Source of the DNA: Edaphochlamys debaryana
Lineage: Eukaryota; Chlorophyta; Chlorophyceae; Chlamydomonadales
Reading direction: 5' to 3'
Assembly (NCBI GenBank): GCA_016858145.1
Contig: JAEHOE010000188.1
Location: forward strand, 62,001-126,000
DNA length: 64,000 nucleotides
Numbering within the stretch: the stretch's first letter is position 1; every line of letters starts with the position of its first letter. The notes under the pieces are model-generated. The model was not told where the DNA came from. It saw only the letters and a list, made by a program, of their open reading frames with translations, and ran no database searches. A program made the position numbers and the translations under genes. Positions 63,927 to 64,000 of this stretch are shown here, one piece after another.

Positions 63927-64000
63927 GAGGATGTGATGGTTACAGCAGGAACCACCTCCGAGCACCAGCTGAGAGGGGTTATGCGTGTAGCGCCACCTAC
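63927..64000. repeat. Right copy of a direct repeat of about 70 bp (cut by window edge)
   Basis: CGAGGATGTGATGGTTACAG at the start and GCGCCACCTAC at the very last bases of the window match the copy at 61843-61909. On the minus strand both copies would read toward a TGTAACCATC end. Confidence 0.7.

Noticed and set aside
63665..63955. Proline-rich open frame on the minus strand at the right edge as a matrix-protein gene
   Set aside because: It is a minisatellite next to LINE sequence, with no start, splice context or flanking domain.

Overview
The window looks like nuclear DNA of a green alga of the Chlamydomonas/Volvox group. The evidence is GC-rich sequence, genes split into many short exons by G- and C-run introns with GT...AG borders, TGTAA polyadenylation motifs after several genes, proline-rich PPSPPP linkers of the volvocine extracellular-matrix type, Ala/Gly-rich minisatellites inside coding sequence, and proteins that are plainly eukaryotic (kinesin-13, ArfGAP, mitochondrial F1 gamma, an ER Hsp70). 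I see no bacterial-type operons and no CRISPR array. Exon borders were read by eye and checked by keeping the reading phase across every junction; individual borders could be off by a base.

Layout, left to right. (1) 153-407+: a probable first exon of a small secreted protein. (2) 1356-3545+: a seven-exon gene for an unidentified, possibly glycosyltransferase-like protein. (3) 5197-10060-: a 13-exon ArfGAP1-type Arf GTPase-activating protein. (4) 12086-21164-: a nine-exon gene for a protein of about 2,200 residues whose last exon is built from nested minisatellites; one upstream exon carries an in-frame TGA. (5) 22293-25655+: the mitochondrial ATP synthase gamma subunit, nine exons, divergent from gene 4. 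(6) 27200-30506+: a secreted SGNH/PC-esterase-like protein whose GDSH catalytic block is created by a 16-nt microexon. (7) 31955-36509-: an ER Hsp70 (BiP-like) with a signal peptide and a HEEL C-terminus but degenerate ATPase motifs, convergent with gene 6. (8) 39285-47250+: a kinesin-13 with an N-terminal SAM-like domain, divergent from gene 7. (9) 49195 to at least 60088+: a very large extracellular protein with an unrecognised N-terminal half, proline-rich linkers and seven CUB-like modules. (10) 60160-64000: a retroelement graveyard, with the 3' end of a Ty3/gypsy chromovirus on + followed by a decayed LINE on -, and a direct repeat of about 70 bp at 61.85 kb and at the right edge.

The genes do not form a pathway. 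Three of them (6, 7, 9) belong to the secretory or extracellular route and ArfGAP acts in Golgi/ER vesicle traffic, but this is more likely coincidence than a functional cluster. No clearly novel multi-gene system was found. The most interesting points are the apparently ATPase-impaired ER Hsp70, the microexon that encodes a catalytic motif, the CUB array with shared intron positions, and the giant minisatellite-coded protein with an in-frame TGA.
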